From Symsagittifera roscoffensis (lineage: Eukaryota; Xenacoelomorpha; Acoela; Convolutidae), in NCBI RefSeq assembly GCF_963678635.1, contig NC_087062.1:9716670-9780669 (forward strand): 64,000 bases of DNA, written 5' to 3'. Numbering within the stretch: position 1 is the first letter of the stretch; every line of letters begins with the position of its first letter. The notes below the pieces were generated by a model. It was not told where the DNA came from. It saw only the letters and a list, made by a program, of their open reading frames with translations, and made no database searches. Position numbers and translations under genes: made by a program. Shown piece after piece: positions 10,471 to 21,488 of this stretch.

Positions 10471-11580
10471 TGTTTACATTTAAGTATGTGTAGTAGCTTT
10501 CAAAACTATATCCTTAAATTACCGACAAAGTTTGATTTTTTGAGTACACAGCAATAACGGAACAGCTAAAAAAAAATTTCCTGATGATTTTGTCCACTGT
10601 CAAATTATGCAAAGCTCTTAAACAGTTTTTGTGTATTTCGAAAATTTTGGTTGCTGTTGTATGTGATAAAACCTGTTCTCGTTGGTTGCGCATGCGTTGT
10701 GCTCATCTGAAATAAAATTATTTAGTTGAGAGCGCTAATTGAAAGGAAAAAATGTCCGTTATGGGCTAAATTGCTGTTGCGACGGCGACGATTGAGGCAT
10801 TACTCTCGCTCGGAACCCTGATTTTTCAATACCAGTCGAGCATCTGGTTTTCCGTAGGAATGTCTTGACTATGCTCACCCCTCGTTTCAATCAAATTTTC
10901 GCCATCCGTAATTGCTGTTGCTCAGCATTCATAAAAATGCTTTCATAAGTATTTTAAGCAGCTCCAATTGTGGTTGTTCTCTTTTTACATTTGAGACAAA
11001 ACTCGTGGCCTGTTACCACTAAAATTTGTTTGTCTTTAGAATATTAAATGAAATGTAAGGACGCTTAAAACATGATAGCTCAAGAAATGGCAAAGGATTT
11101 GCTCAAATATAATAGCAGTAAAACTTAATGTAAAATTTTGAAAAACTGTTCGTTGCCTTCAATAATCATTATGTAGGTTATCTTTGTGTTAAACGCATGA
11201 ATGAGGGGTTTTTCTTTTAGAAAAGTAAATACAAATATTTTGAGATGCTAGAGGCATCAAGTGAATCGTGTAGGGCTCCTCATTCCTCAATTAGTGCAAT
11301 TCAATGGAATACTACTGTAGTTGTAAAAGCACTAACTTTCAAACAAATCGTCGGTGTAAACACGAGGGTTAAAAACCTGGGGTTAAAGAACGGAACACTA
11401 GATTTTACAATTGTCCATCGTTTATATCAGCGAACTCAGAAAGCGCAGAAAAACACCAAAGAAAGGGAAAACAGAGAAGCTAAAAATTTTTTTGCTGTTA
11501 GGTTAGAGCTTTGATGAGAAAAATCTTTATGATCATGATCGAGTACTGGAATAAGAAACCTCTTTTGAATCTATGAATAC
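10471..11580. other. Intergenic, nothing recognised
   Basis: No repeat or domain was identified. An 89-codon reading frame at 11245-11514 has no recognisable motif and is not supported by context. Confidence 0.4.
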
Positions 11581-11712
11581 ACCTGGGTTAACCAAAATTC
11601 TACTCATACAATTTTCGTATAATGAAAAACGCTAGGCATTTACTTTTAATGCAATTCCATAAGTACAGAAAATTTAATGAGAAAGGTTTGATTGGTAATT
11701 TTTCATTGGTAA
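11581..11712 (+). repeat. Palindrome-family repeat, degenerate copy
   Basis: CACCTGGGTTAACCAAAATT followed by CTCATACAATTTTCGTATAA, ATGCAATTCCATAAGTACAG and AAAATTTAATGAGAAAGGT follows the order of 5288-5400 with many substitutions. It lacks the clean second arm. Confidence 0.5.
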
Positions 11713-12062
11713 AAGTTACTACGGACCAAAAAAATTAATCAAAACTTTTTCTGTTGCTTTTTTGCGTCTCAACAAGTAATTAAAACTCACCAGACTCGCA
11801 AAGAACCAGTGTAAGCCCGTAAATTCAATTTCTTTGTGTTAATCGCTAGGATTTTTGCACATTAAGCATAGCTTTGAAACTAGTTATAGCGAATCTAGTT
11901 ATACTAGTTATAGAAACTAGTTATACTGACGAAATCACGCATACGAAACAAAATTTCGCAATTTTTGATACGAGATCCTTCTTCCAAATAATAATTCAAA
12001 TGTGTCAAAATTTCAATCTTGTATCTGAAATTTTTGCAGAGAAAACGTAACAAAAGAATTTA
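11713..12062. other. Intergenic with short ACTAGTTATA repeats
   Basis: ACTAGTTATA recurs three to four times at 11879-11927. Otherwise nothing recognised. Confidence 0.35.
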
Positions 12063-12427
12063 TCGTAGCAGGGCAAAACCCTGAATATTCCAACTGCGTT
12101 ATAACTTTTAAGGAAAATTTTAAATTAAAATGGTTGTTGAAATTAAAACAAAATCAAAAATTCAAAAAAATAGTGGAAGCAAAGTATAGAATAGACCAAA
12201 GAGCATGCCGCAATCCAGGTGAGAACAATTTCTAATATCGATTAAATCTCCGCTTACGTGTTATTAGAACGAAATATATCACGCGTTAATTGTCACAAAT
12301 TTGCCAAATTGGCAAGTTTTAAACATCCATAATTTAACCAAAAAAGATCAAAAAAATGATCACACATTTTTCTAGGTTTGAGCTCAGGACAAGAGTACCA
12401 TCCGTTATTTTATTCGAAAGTCAGAAC
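12063..12427 (-). mobile_element. Hairpin-ended non-autonomous element, copy 4 (degenerate)
   Basis: On the reverse strand this resembles 1472-2002. CAGGG-CAAAA-CCCTG sits near 12070, the conserved phrase GATTAAATCTCCGCTTACG is at about 12240, and a damaged version of the TTTCG hairpin end lies near 12415. It is more diverged than the other copies. Confidence 0.5.
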
Positions 12428-12453
12428 TAAAACGTGAAGGGAAAAATTTTTCA

Positions 12454-12520
12454 TTTGCTCGTTGAAATCAAAAACTTCCTTTGCTCGTTAAAATCAAAAA
12501 ATTATTTGCTTGTTGAAATC
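12454..12520 (+). repeat. Three-copy tandem repeat, about 26 bp
   Basis: TTTGCTCGTTGAAATCAAAAA and two variants (TTTGCTCGTTAAAATC, TTTGCTTGTTGAAATC) stand head to tail directly beyond hairpin-element copy 4. Confidence 0.6.
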
Positions 12521-12568
12521 TATGTCGAAGATTTTGCGTGCTTAGTTGGCATAAACATAGTCAAAAAG

Positions 12569-12643
12569 GTATGACCAGACGAAATAAAAGAAAAAAAATA
12601 TGTATACTTGACTGACTTTTTCTTTTCTTTTGTCTGGTCATAC
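12569..12643. repeat. Inverted repeat with about 30-bp arms
   Basis: GTATGACCAGAC followed by an A/G-rich stretch at 12569-12599 is mirrored by a T/C-rich stretch and GTCTGGTCATAC ending at 12643. The loop is about 15 nt. Could be a small fold-back element. Confidence 0.6.
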
Positions 12644-13139
12644 TTCTTTCACGAACTTTTTAAAATTGTTTTCACTGCACATGTAAGGACTTTTTCTGCA
12701 TAAGAACGACATTCTCTATTCAATTTGCAAGTTTGCCTCTTTTTGCTCACTAACATTTTCACACCAAAAAACCTTGAAAGCAATTCTTTGATAATAATTG
12801 ACTCTGTAATAAATAAACCCGCTTCAACGGAAATTTTTTTAGGGCTCGTGTTAAAACAAACAGATTAAAGGACTTAGACGTCTTTACACTCAAAAATTCT
12901 CAAATAACAAGAGTTCTCAGTTTATGTACAAGAATCACAAACTCATTCAATTGAGGGTAAAATCGTAGAGCAAACATGAAGTACAATTTTTTAAAGAAAA
13001 AACCAAAAAACTAGCTTTTTCAAACAACTTTCATTGGTTTAAACTTTCTGTTAATTTTTCTAAATGTGAAAATTTTGGTAATCTACAGGAGACAAATGTC
13101 TTGTATTGCCATTTTACACATAGATTTTTACCCGCATTG
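12644..13139. other. Intergenic, nothing recognised
   Basis: AT-rich single-copy-looking DNA without a supported gene. Confidence 0.35.
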
Positions 13140-13251
13140 ATGAACTTGAATTTGAGTTCGAATTGATTAATTTTTGAAAATTCAGATGATAATATAGTTT
13201 ATCATCTGAATTTTCAAAAATGAATCAATTCGAACTCAAATTCAAGTTCAT
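13140..13251. repeat. Near-perfect hairpin, about 52-bp arms
   Basis: The left arm begins ATGAACTTGAATTTGAGTTC and ends CAGATGATAA at 13192; the right arm is its inverse, TTATCATCTG..., ending GAACTCAAATTCAAGTTCAT at 13251. One small mismatch/indel was noticed (GATTAATTTTTG against CAAAAATGAATC) and the loop is about 6 nt. No coding content. Confidence 0.8.
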
Positions 13252-13313
13252 AACTCAATATCTCAAGTCAATAACTCTGGCCCATTCAGATATTTAAACT
13301 GATTTAAAATCGG

Positions 13314-13846
13314 AACAAGACTGCTCGTATCAGGGCGAAACCCTGAATTTTCCGACTGTTTTTTAAGGTTTATGGAGTAGTTATAACATAAACAACATAA
13401 AAGAAATAAATGAAAAAATTTTTTCTAAAAATTGAATTTTTTTATGAAATCATCACCCCACACGCCACATAAAGAACAAAAGAATAGATTTAGCTCTTTG
13501 TAACAAATCAATTTTGGCAAACAAGCTCATTCAAACAATTTAGAATGATTTCTAAGACGGATTAAATCTCCGCTTACGCGTTAATAGCGCGAAATCTATT
13601 GCGCGTTAATTGTCCCAAATTGGTCAAAATGGCCAAAATGGCAATCTTTAAACCCTCATAAATCTACGAAAAATGATCACAGGTGAACTTTATTTTCAAA
13701 TTTAAGCTCAGGACAACAATATCTTTTCAATGATACAAAAAAAAATTCCGTCAAAAATGGCTAGTTAAAAAGTGGAAACTTGTCTGAAGAAAAAAAAACC
13801 CACCCGAGCACAAATATTCCGTTACTTTCGTATCGAAAGTCGGAAC
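13314..13846 (-). mobile_element. Hairpin-ended non-autonomous element, copy 2
   Basis: About 533 bp, inverted relative to copy 1. It starts AACAAGACTGCTCGTAT, followed by CAGGG-CGAAA-CCCTG, and ends with ACTTTCG-TAT-CGAAAGT (13824-13840) and CGGAAC. The loop and closing base differ from copy 1 while the stem is kept. Confidence 0.65.
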
Positions 13847-14307
13847 AATCAATTAACTTTTTTATGTTGAAAAAAATTGTTATTACCTATTAAACGCTCG
13901 ATTCAAATGGATTTTTGCAGGCATTTAATTCAATCAAAATCTCATAAGACATTGAATTAGCTTCGCTACAGATTTCTAATTGCTGTTCGAAATACAGCTG
14001 AAAAGGCTTGAAATTCGAACTTTGATTTTTTGTGCTGAAAAACAAAAAAAAACAGAAAAAGAAAATAATTACCACACATACATAGACGCAGTTTCTTCCC
14101 ATTTTCAGTGTTCGAAAAAAGCAATAAAGTTTTTCGACGGATTTTTAATAGCCTGCAAAAATATCGACACTTTTGGGAAAACTTGAAATGCATTAGCGTT
14201 TTCCCTACTTTTGTTTTTTTTCACGTTTTTTTTATCATTGGCAACTTGGCTTGGTTGATTTGCACTAAATGTTCGCTTTTCTAATTATGCTGAACTGGCT
14301 TATTGTT
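13847..14307. other. Spacer between inverted element copies 2 and 3
   Basis: Short overlapping reading frames on both strands (70, 75 and 68 codons) are Phe- or Lys-rich and show no domain. Nothing else recognised. Confidence 0.35.
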
Positions 14308-14627
14308 TCGATTTTCGATACGAAAGTAACGGAATGTTTGTGCTCGGGGTGGGCGTGAGCGGAGATTTAATCCATCTTAGAAATCGTTCCAAATTGGTTG
14401 AAAGAAGCTTATTTGCCATAATTGATTTGTTACAAGTAGCGAAATAGATCCTTTTGTTATCTATATGGCGTGTAGGCGGATGACTTTCCTAAAAAATTTC
14501 AAATTTTAGAAAAAAAAATGCTCATTTTGTTTTAATACATTTAGTTTTTAAATGTTATTTTTGCTCAATAAACCTCAAAAGGCAGTCGGAACATTAAGGG
14601 CTTCGCCCTGATACGAGCAGTCTTGTT
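14308..14627 (+). mobile_element. Hairpin-ended non-autonomous element, copy 3 (internal deletion)
   Basis: 320 bp. Both ends match copies 1 and 2: TTTCG-ATA-CGAAA, then GTGCTCGGGG at one end; AGGGC-TTC-GCCCT, then GATACGAGCAGTCTTGTT at the other. About 200 bp present in the other copies (between GCTCGGG and GAGCGGAGATTTAATC) is missing. It lies 460 bp from copy 2, in the opposite orientation. Confidence 0.65.
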
Positions 14628-15447
14628 CTAATTTGGGGTATCTTTATTTTGCTTCAAATGAAATGTATTAACCGGCGCGTCATATAGCTCTTTGCTTTTT
14701 ACAGAGAAATTTCTCAAGAAAAAACATTGTGGGGAGAGCATTCATAAGAATGTTAAATAAAACCAATTTTTTCTTTCCGTCTTGAACAAATCTGGGATTT
14801 TTGCCATCTTATTTCTAATCAGAAATTAGCTAAATCTAGGCTATTTATAGCTAGAAAAAACTCTCATTGTGGGGCTCGAACCCATGCTGTCTCGTTAACT
14901 AGAAGTTTGCGTTTACTCTTCAATCACATGTACTGATATCGTCTACTAGATATGACAATTTATGATTGCAAAGTAACACTTGTTATAACAGTTATTAGTT
15001 GAAATTTTCTTACAACGACTTGCTACGACTTTTTTTACGCTCAAAGCATGTAAAGTAATTGTTTATCTTGTTGTGATTGAGCAGTGAACTAATTTTATAA
15101 CATTCTAATGTTAGAGGAGAAACAACACGTTTCTATTCAAAAAATGATATTAATTTATCTATATTAGAAGCATCTGTTGGGTACGAGATTGTAATTTGTC
15201 GATTTTACTAAGAACCCATTATTGCATGAAACAATTTTGGGTACAAACTAAACGAGCTTTGTTATAGCTACAGATAAAGGATTCTCTTATGTGAAGAGTC
15301 GTTTTTATAAATAATTTTTTTAGGAGAGCGTTATGATTATAAAGTAGATTAATTTAAAAGTCTGTAACGATCCAGTGATCTCAACAAGAATCAAGCACAA
15401 AACTAAACAGTTTATCAAGGAATGACCCTGAAAATTCTCAGATTCAA
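14628..15447. other. Intergenic with a possible tRNA-derived SINE remnant
   Basis: On the minus strand, GGGTTCGAGCCCCA (complement of about 14871-14884) matches the B-box / T-arm of a tRNA, with a partly pairing T-stem. Upstream on that strand (to about 14960), A-box and acceptor matches are poor, so it is not a functional tRNA. The phrase CATTGTGGGG also occurs at about 14736. The rest of the interval shows nothing. Confidence 0.3.
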
Positions 15448-15722
15448 GAGTGCCCGGGATGACCAAAAATACTAGTCACACAATTTTCATATATGGAAGA
15501 ATGCTAGTCATACACTTTCCATACAATTCCATACGTACAGAAAATTGCATGAAAGGTCTATGATTAGTATTTTTTCATATATGGAAATTGTATGACTAGC
15601 ATTTTTCCATAAACCAAAAATTTTGATTTTTTACATTTTAATTTCTCAAAATTTTTTGGTTGTGTTCGTAACCGAACACAAATGACTTAAACCTTGATCA
15701 CTCAAACGTAGTAACCAAAGGT
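15448..15722 (+). repeat. Palindrome-family repeat, copy 3
   Basis: TGCCCGGGATGACCAAAAAT through GTAACCAAAGGTTT follows 5288-5567 closely with scattered substitutions, including the TTGTGTTCGTAACCGAACACAA stem. It lies about 8.5 kb from the nearest other copy, so the family is dispersed and not only tandem. Confidence 0.65.
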
Positions 15723-17439
15723 TTGTGGAACCAGATCTAAACTACATTTTATTATTGGTTATAAATTAGATATTTTATCATTATAGAGTATTTAATATTA
15801 ACCAATCATGATCCATCTAACTAACAACATACTTATTCGTAAGTGCTGAAATTACTTGTAATTTCAGCACTAGAGAGATTTGAATTTAACTTAGAATTTA
15901 GTTACCTCTCCAAGAGACCTTTTGGCAATCGCAATAGGCCAGTATACTCTAGATCTATTGAGCCTAGCAGAGACTAGTTAAACACCCTGAGACTAGAAGA
16001 TACAAGAGTAAGATTAGGATCGGTATTAGACTAAGAAGTTGCATGAATCTATCCGGCAGAAAATAAGATAGCGTGACGAGCAGACGGTGTACCCTATCCG
16101 AAATTACTCTATGAGTTAAACCTCGAACATAACTCATCTGGTGCGACCATAAGTCTCGAATAAGACCTTAAAAAACAAATTAGCTTAGGACTAACAAGAT
16201 GGATTAGAAATAGACAAAAACATTACCGAAATGTTACATGACAATAATTTAATTGAAATGTCTCTACGACTCAATAGATCAGGGCCGCTATTCCGTACAA
16301 TACGAGAACTAGCCGATATTGAAATAAGACCTCGGACAAGAGACGATCTACGACTACGAAGAAACTTACCATTAAGTTTCATGGTCGTACGGCAAAAGCC
16401 AACACTAACTTTTATATTTAGAATTTTACTAGCAATGAATATAGATTTTCATTTGCAAACATAAAATCTTGAAGAAAAATCTTCAATGATTAATTCAGGC
16501 GCTAAACAAAATTTACTATTGTACAATAATAATTGATAAAAACATCTCGAATCGTTTCCTCCAAAACTGCAAAAAAATCAAAAAGATATCTGAAAAATAT
16601 ATTTATTTAAAAAAAAAATTTGTTAACCTGATCATAAATTATTAGTATATGCAAATCATTGTGTCATTTCCAGCTTCATCACCTAAACATAACAGCAATC
16701 ATAAAACTACTAACATCATCAAAAACTAAACTTTTCTGTCAATAAAAACTAAAATCATTTTTAAGAGGTTTATCCTAAATTGTATCTTTATTTAATTTAA
16801 ATTTATCTACACCTTAAAAACAGACCATCAAGGCTTTCCTTGGATCTCCTTAAATACTTAAAACGATTCATTTTATACCCTTAAAATTTATATCCTGATA
16901 ATCATGGCTTATCCGTTGATCAAATAGAACAATTTTGTTCTCCCCCACCCTATTAATAAAGTGTCTAACGACTTCAAACGTCGATTCACCACCCAACCCT
17001 TTCAAAAACCCAGAACTAATATATATTTTCATTTCACTCTAACCATTCTAATTAGGTTAAACAGTGAAGAACTTCGGTTATTTATCCTTCACTTGATCCC
17101 CCCTCTTACCTGACCCAGGCTAAATCTTAAATCTTATTAAGTTTAAAATAGTACCTAACTAACTACTTGCGTTCTAGTTATACCTGAACCTTGTGGATGG
17201 ATTTACTATTCTTCAACCCTTGAACACAATCATTACCCGTAAGTAAGATTAAGTAAGTTAACAACTTAACTTAGAATAGTCACGAGAAAGTAACAATCAT
17301 TCTCAGGAATCGATATATATTTTTCTCTCCAACCCTGAATAAAAAGACCCAAATTTGGCTGACCAAAAAATCGTAAAGACTAACAGTCTAGGATATTAAA
17401 ATCCTTAATAACAATCTTGCATCCTTCATCCTAAACCTT
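15723..17439. other. Possible 5' leader or LTR region of the retroelement, unresolved
   Basis: AT-rich DNA just upstream of the Gag-like frames. It holds a 13-bp-stem hairpin at 15842-15871 (AGTGCTGAAATTA-CTTG-TAATTTCAGCACT). A 77-codon frame at 16231-16464 has no recognised domain. No repeat of this region was seen downstream, so an LTR cannot be shown; the 3' end of the element is missing at the satellite junction. Confidence 0.3.
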
Positions 17440-17739
17440 ATGTCACTAAACAATATAGGAAATAAACAAACAATCGTACTACACAATTGCGAAATAAACA
17501 ACGAAACATACGATCTCGTAATCCCACCACACAAACAAACGATTGGATATATTCGAACAAAACGACAAACAATAAAAAGTAAAGTTATAATAAAACAAAA
17601 ACAAATTATACGGAAAAGAATTTCAAAGCGAAGAAGCGCTGTCTCCGAATCAGAAGTCAGTAGTTTAGATGCACTTTGCAAACTAAAAGAGACAGTGAAT
17701 AAAAACTACCCAGTTTACGATCAATTATTTTTTTTCTGA
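17440..17739 (+). pseudogene. Retroelement 5' reading frame, Lys/Arg-rich, function unknown
   Basis: A 99-codon frame starting ATG (MSLNNIGNKQ...), strongly basic in the middle. No domain is recognised. Its position suggests the N-terminal part of the Gag polyprotein or a small accessory frame; this is inference. Confidence 0.35.
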
Positions 17740-17977
17740 TTCAGAAGCCACATCACATTCATCAAAACAAGGAAAAAGAAGAATAAAAAAGATATACAAA
17801 AATAAACCAGTACGTTTATTCAATTGGAATCAACCAATCAGACACTGCAAATCAATCAGAATAAACATTGCGCGCTGACAGTCATAAAACGAAAAATTGA
17901 GCCAAAGTCCAAGTGACGAAAGTCCAGACGAAAAATCTGTTTTCCCATTTCTCATCAATTCACTCACTGAAGATTGA

Positions 17978-18483
17978 GGACAAATACAATTTTGCAATAA
18001 TCTAATCGCAAATGTATTTGAACAAGGAATTAGCCCATGTAAAGCAGAATTCCCAGAAATAAAAATAAAAAGACAAATTGTCGATCATTATTTAAAAGGA
18101 ATATGTAATCTAACACAAAAATATGGAATCTACACCATAGAACTCATCACAGAAAGTAAATTTCATGGCAAACATTTTATTCAAACAGATGACGTTGACA
18201 GAGAATTTTCAAAATCATTCGCAGATAACATTAAAAACATACAACACCAAAATTCACAGAGAGCAAATTTAATATTTACTAAAGATGTTTTTGCAATAAT
18301 ATATAGTTATTTATCCATACTAGAAAAAACAGAAACTGGAAGTACGTCACCAGTTCAAACATCAAGACACATCAATGTAAGAAATGAAAATGCCGCATTC
18401 TCAGCATTTTTAAACACAATCCGTGAAACTTTTTCAAGCAATGAAATTTCACAAAGTGTTATACACGGTTTACAAAAATCTTA
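17978..18483 (+). pseudogene. Gag N-terminal segment, no start codon
   Basis: An open frame of about 168 codons, from just after a TGA at 17975 to a TAG at 18481-18483. It is mixed polar/hydrophobic and protein-like (e.g. NLIANVFEQGISPCKAEF). The frame is the same as the one reopening at 18524, separated only by stops, so the two were probably one coding region. No family recognised. Confidence 0.45.
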
Positions 18484-18523
18484 GCATGGTTCATAATTGA
18501 TTATTTCGATAATAGTGATTTAA

Positions 18524-19637
18524 TTGCACGAGCAAGAAAAAGTTGTAGACCTCAAAGTACCAATGATGACACTGTCATTGCAGAATATTTGGGACCCTGA
18601 TTCGTCTCATCCATTATTCCTGAACATCCCAATAGACATCTCAAGTCAAGCAATCAGTACAATTTCTATTCATAAAGACTATCTAAAAAAATTTCCACTT
18701 ACAATAGATGCAACACTTTTAAACTACAATTCGTTTTTACCCATTAGAAGACAAAATAATAGCTTAAACTCAACTCTTGTACAACAAGAAATTTTGAATG
18801 GAACTAGAAATCTTACACAACAGGATATTCAAACACCATCACATTTTATAAATGAAGAAATAGTTGAAATAATAGTAATAACTACACAACAAAGTATTTC
18901 ACCAATACATCCAAACCTTACAAAACCAAAACCTAAAAATCCAACATTACCACAAGTAACCTGGCAATCTACGGTTAAACCCTCGGTTGCTCCAGAATAT
19001 TCACATATGGATTATCAGACATATAGACCAATAACGAAACCAACACATAAACAAATAACATTCACCAGAAGTAATTTCGCAGAACACAATTATAATTATG
19101 TAAACCCATCAAAAACAACTCATCCTCCCCTAATACATAGGCAAAATTATTTATTTTCACAAAAATCGAATTTTCCAATGACATCAAACAAATTCAATAA
19201 ATTTCCATGACTATCCACATCCCTCACAAGATCATAGTGAAATTTACCCATTTTCCCAACAAAATAGAAATAAACAACAAACACCATATCATACATCAAA
19301 TTATTTATCATCAGATGATGACGATTATTACCAACCAGATATTTTGGCACCATACACACAAGAATAGCGTGCACAAAAACCTCGACAAAATCAAGTATCT
19401 CACATCATAAAAAATCACTCACAAAATTTAGCTTATACACAAAGCTATCAACTGATGCACATACAAAATCAACCAAACACACAATCCTATCAGCCAGCAC
19501 AATTACAAAACCCGGTCATTATGCATTCTTATCAACCAACACAAATGCAAAATGAAATACCACTACCATATTATTTACATCAACTCGAAATAACAAAAAT
19601 CAACTTACAAACTTTTCACAAATGCCAAATGCCGTAG
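18524..19637 (+). pseudogene. Gag middle region, Pro/Gln/Tyr-rich
   Basis: A 228-codon frame at 18524-19210 (its TTG start is only the open-frame limit). It is continued in another frame to about 19637 by low-complexity Gln/Asn/Pro/Tyr-rich sequence (e.g. QLMHIQNQPNTQSYQPAQ). It resembles the disordered region ahead of a capsid domain. Interrupted by a frameshift near 19200 and a TAG near 19365. Confidence 0.5.
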
Positions 19638-20321
19638 AATCACTACAAAAGACAATGAATCCATACCTAATGGGTGGATCGTCAATAACATCAAACAAAC
19701 CATTGATGGTATTTACAGGCACAGACAGTAAATACTCTGTAGAAGATTATTTAAATGCAGTGACAGCAAATTTATTTTTAAATATTGGACCTGAACCAAT
19801 TAATACACCACTTCACAAAAAAAAGTTGGATATATAGACTTACAGCGTTATTACAAACAGCACTTGATGGCGCAGCTCAAAAATGGTTTTCAGTTTTACC
19901 TATAGACAAAAAAACAGATTGGAAACGATTCACACAAGAATTTTCAAAAATGTTTGATTCTGAAAGAAATAAACAACATCAAAGAGTTTTATGTAGTGAA
20001 ATTCGCAGACTACCAAACGAAACAATTAAACAATTGGCAGTTCGAATCGCAACACTAGTTCAAAAAGCATATTCACTTAACACTCATGATTATAGAAACA
20101 CGAAAATGACAGAAATTTTAATGATGACTCTCACACCTCAATTAAGGAAAATAGCTATTAAAAAGAGAGCATCACATCCCTCCTCAATTCGAGAACGAGT
20201 TTTAGATTTCAAAAAACTAGTTGATAAACTAGAAGAAGCAGAAATCACAATGAAACTCGAAGAAACAGAAATTCTTAAACTACCTACGTCAATAGAATCG
20301 AAACAAATACTACACGTATAA
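19622..20321 (+). pseudogene. Gag capsid-like domain (retrotransposon gag), frameshifted
   Basis: Two frames (19622-19837 and 19785-20321) join across an A8 run at 19817-19824. The product has the usual Gag signature: FTGTDSKYSVEDYLNAV, ALDGAAQKWFSVLP, DWKRFTQEFSKMF, then a helical region (LPNETIKQLAVRIATL). This is the capsid-type domain of Ty3/gypsy Gag, which assembles virus-like particles. The homopolymer run is the likely site of a disabling slip; as it lies inside the domain, programmed frameshifting is unlikely. Confidence 0.7.
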
Positions 20322-21488
20322 ACAACATACAAGATTCAGATGTAGATCTAACTGAAAAAATCACTAAAATTTTAAACACATATGAGAAAAACCCAAATTT
20401 CAAAGGTGAACCATCTTTGAAAAAATGGTGTAATTTTTGCCGAAGATACGGACACAGTATTGCCGAATGTAGACAAAAACAACAAGATAACCAGAACAAA
20501 CCACAAAAAAAACAAAGAACCAAATAAATCATTCTATCAATACATGAAAAAAGACCAAAATTTACCAAACAAAAATATTCATAGTAACAACAGCTCTGGT
20601 AAACGACTTCCAAATATTTCAAATTATTCAAGAAACCAATCACCCTATAATTCTAATTATAGAGGTAGATCACCAGAACAAAGCAATTTACGAAATTTCT
20701 CTCAAATTAGATATAAACGATCAAATAGTCAAAATAATCAGTATAGAAACAACTATTCACGATCAAATTCAAACAGAAGAGAATATTTGTTTGATACCAG
20801 TTCTAATTCAAATTCTAGGAATCGACACTATTCAAACGATAGATCACGAAACTCATCATACAATTGAAACAGAAACTATTCAAACAATAGGAAAAGAAGT
20901 TATTCGAATAATCGAAATCAACGTTACCAAAACAGTAGATCAAGAAATAATTTATACAACAGATCCAATTATCAACGAACGAATAACAACAACTACCATA
21001 ATAGATCACCAAATAATTCGAAAAATAGGAAACCAAACTATAACAATCAGCAAATGAATTATTCTCAATCTCCTCATAGAAATAAATATCGCTACTCCAA
21101 TTTCCAAAAACAATTTAGAAGCAACACACCGAAACATCAAAGACAAATTAATTAGGTACAAACAACTTCAGACCCCGCTGGTATCGATGATACAGAAAGT
21201 ACAGAATTACAATTAAATTACATTAATTGTGAATCAACAGACAGCGAAAGTGATACAAATCATATTATCTCAGTTAATATGATCACAGTTGAAAATGATT
21301 ATGAACCTATTATATATGAACAACCTTTCACTTCACACGTTTATGAAAATCAATTGGAACTCCTTCAAAATTACTACATTACACCTATTGGTAAAAATGT
21401 ACCAGTTGAACAAGAGGTAAATAGAATTAACACTGTAATTAAAACCGAAAAAGACGAAGTACAAAGCTCAAATACAAACCACATTTAA
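20322..21488 (+). pseudogene. Gag nucleocapsid zinc knuckle and Arg/Asn/Ser-rich tail
   Basis: A single CCHC knuckle at 20429-20470, CNFCRRYGHSIAEC (C-x2-C-x4-H-x4-C), the RNA-binding motif of nucleocapsids. After a second A-run frameshift (about 20503-20510) there is an Arg/Asn/Ser/Tyr-rich stretch to about 21150, then an acidic linker (21279-21488, ITVENDYEPIIYEQPF). The Arg-rich part also recurs at 26.43-26.93 kb. Confidence 0.65.

Noticed and set aside
11245-11514. 89-codon plus-strand frame
   Set aside because: Protein-like composition but no motif, no neighbouring exon and no splice support; could be chance.
13890-14193. Overlapping 68-75 codon frames on both strands
   Set aside because: Phe- or Lys-rich shadows of A/T runs.
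16231-16464. 77-codon frame upstream of the retroelement
   Set aside because: No recognised domain; lies in a probable non-coding leader.
15723-17439. 5' LTR with TG...CA ends
   Set aside because: No second copy was found in the window and no convincing primer-binding site was seen, so the LTR cannot be delimited.
17388-17681. 97-codon minus-strand hydrophobic frame
   Set aside because: Antisense shadow of the basic retroelement frame at 17440-17739.
19811-19830. Programmed ribosomal frameshift at the A8 run
   Set aside because: The run lies inside the capsid domain, not at the Gag-Pol border, and other A-runs nearby are also shifted, so random decay is more likely.
20815-21036. 73-codon minus-strand frame, repeated at 26587-26808
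   Set aside because: Antisense of the Arg/Asn/Ser-rich Gag tail; repeats only because that segment is duplicated.
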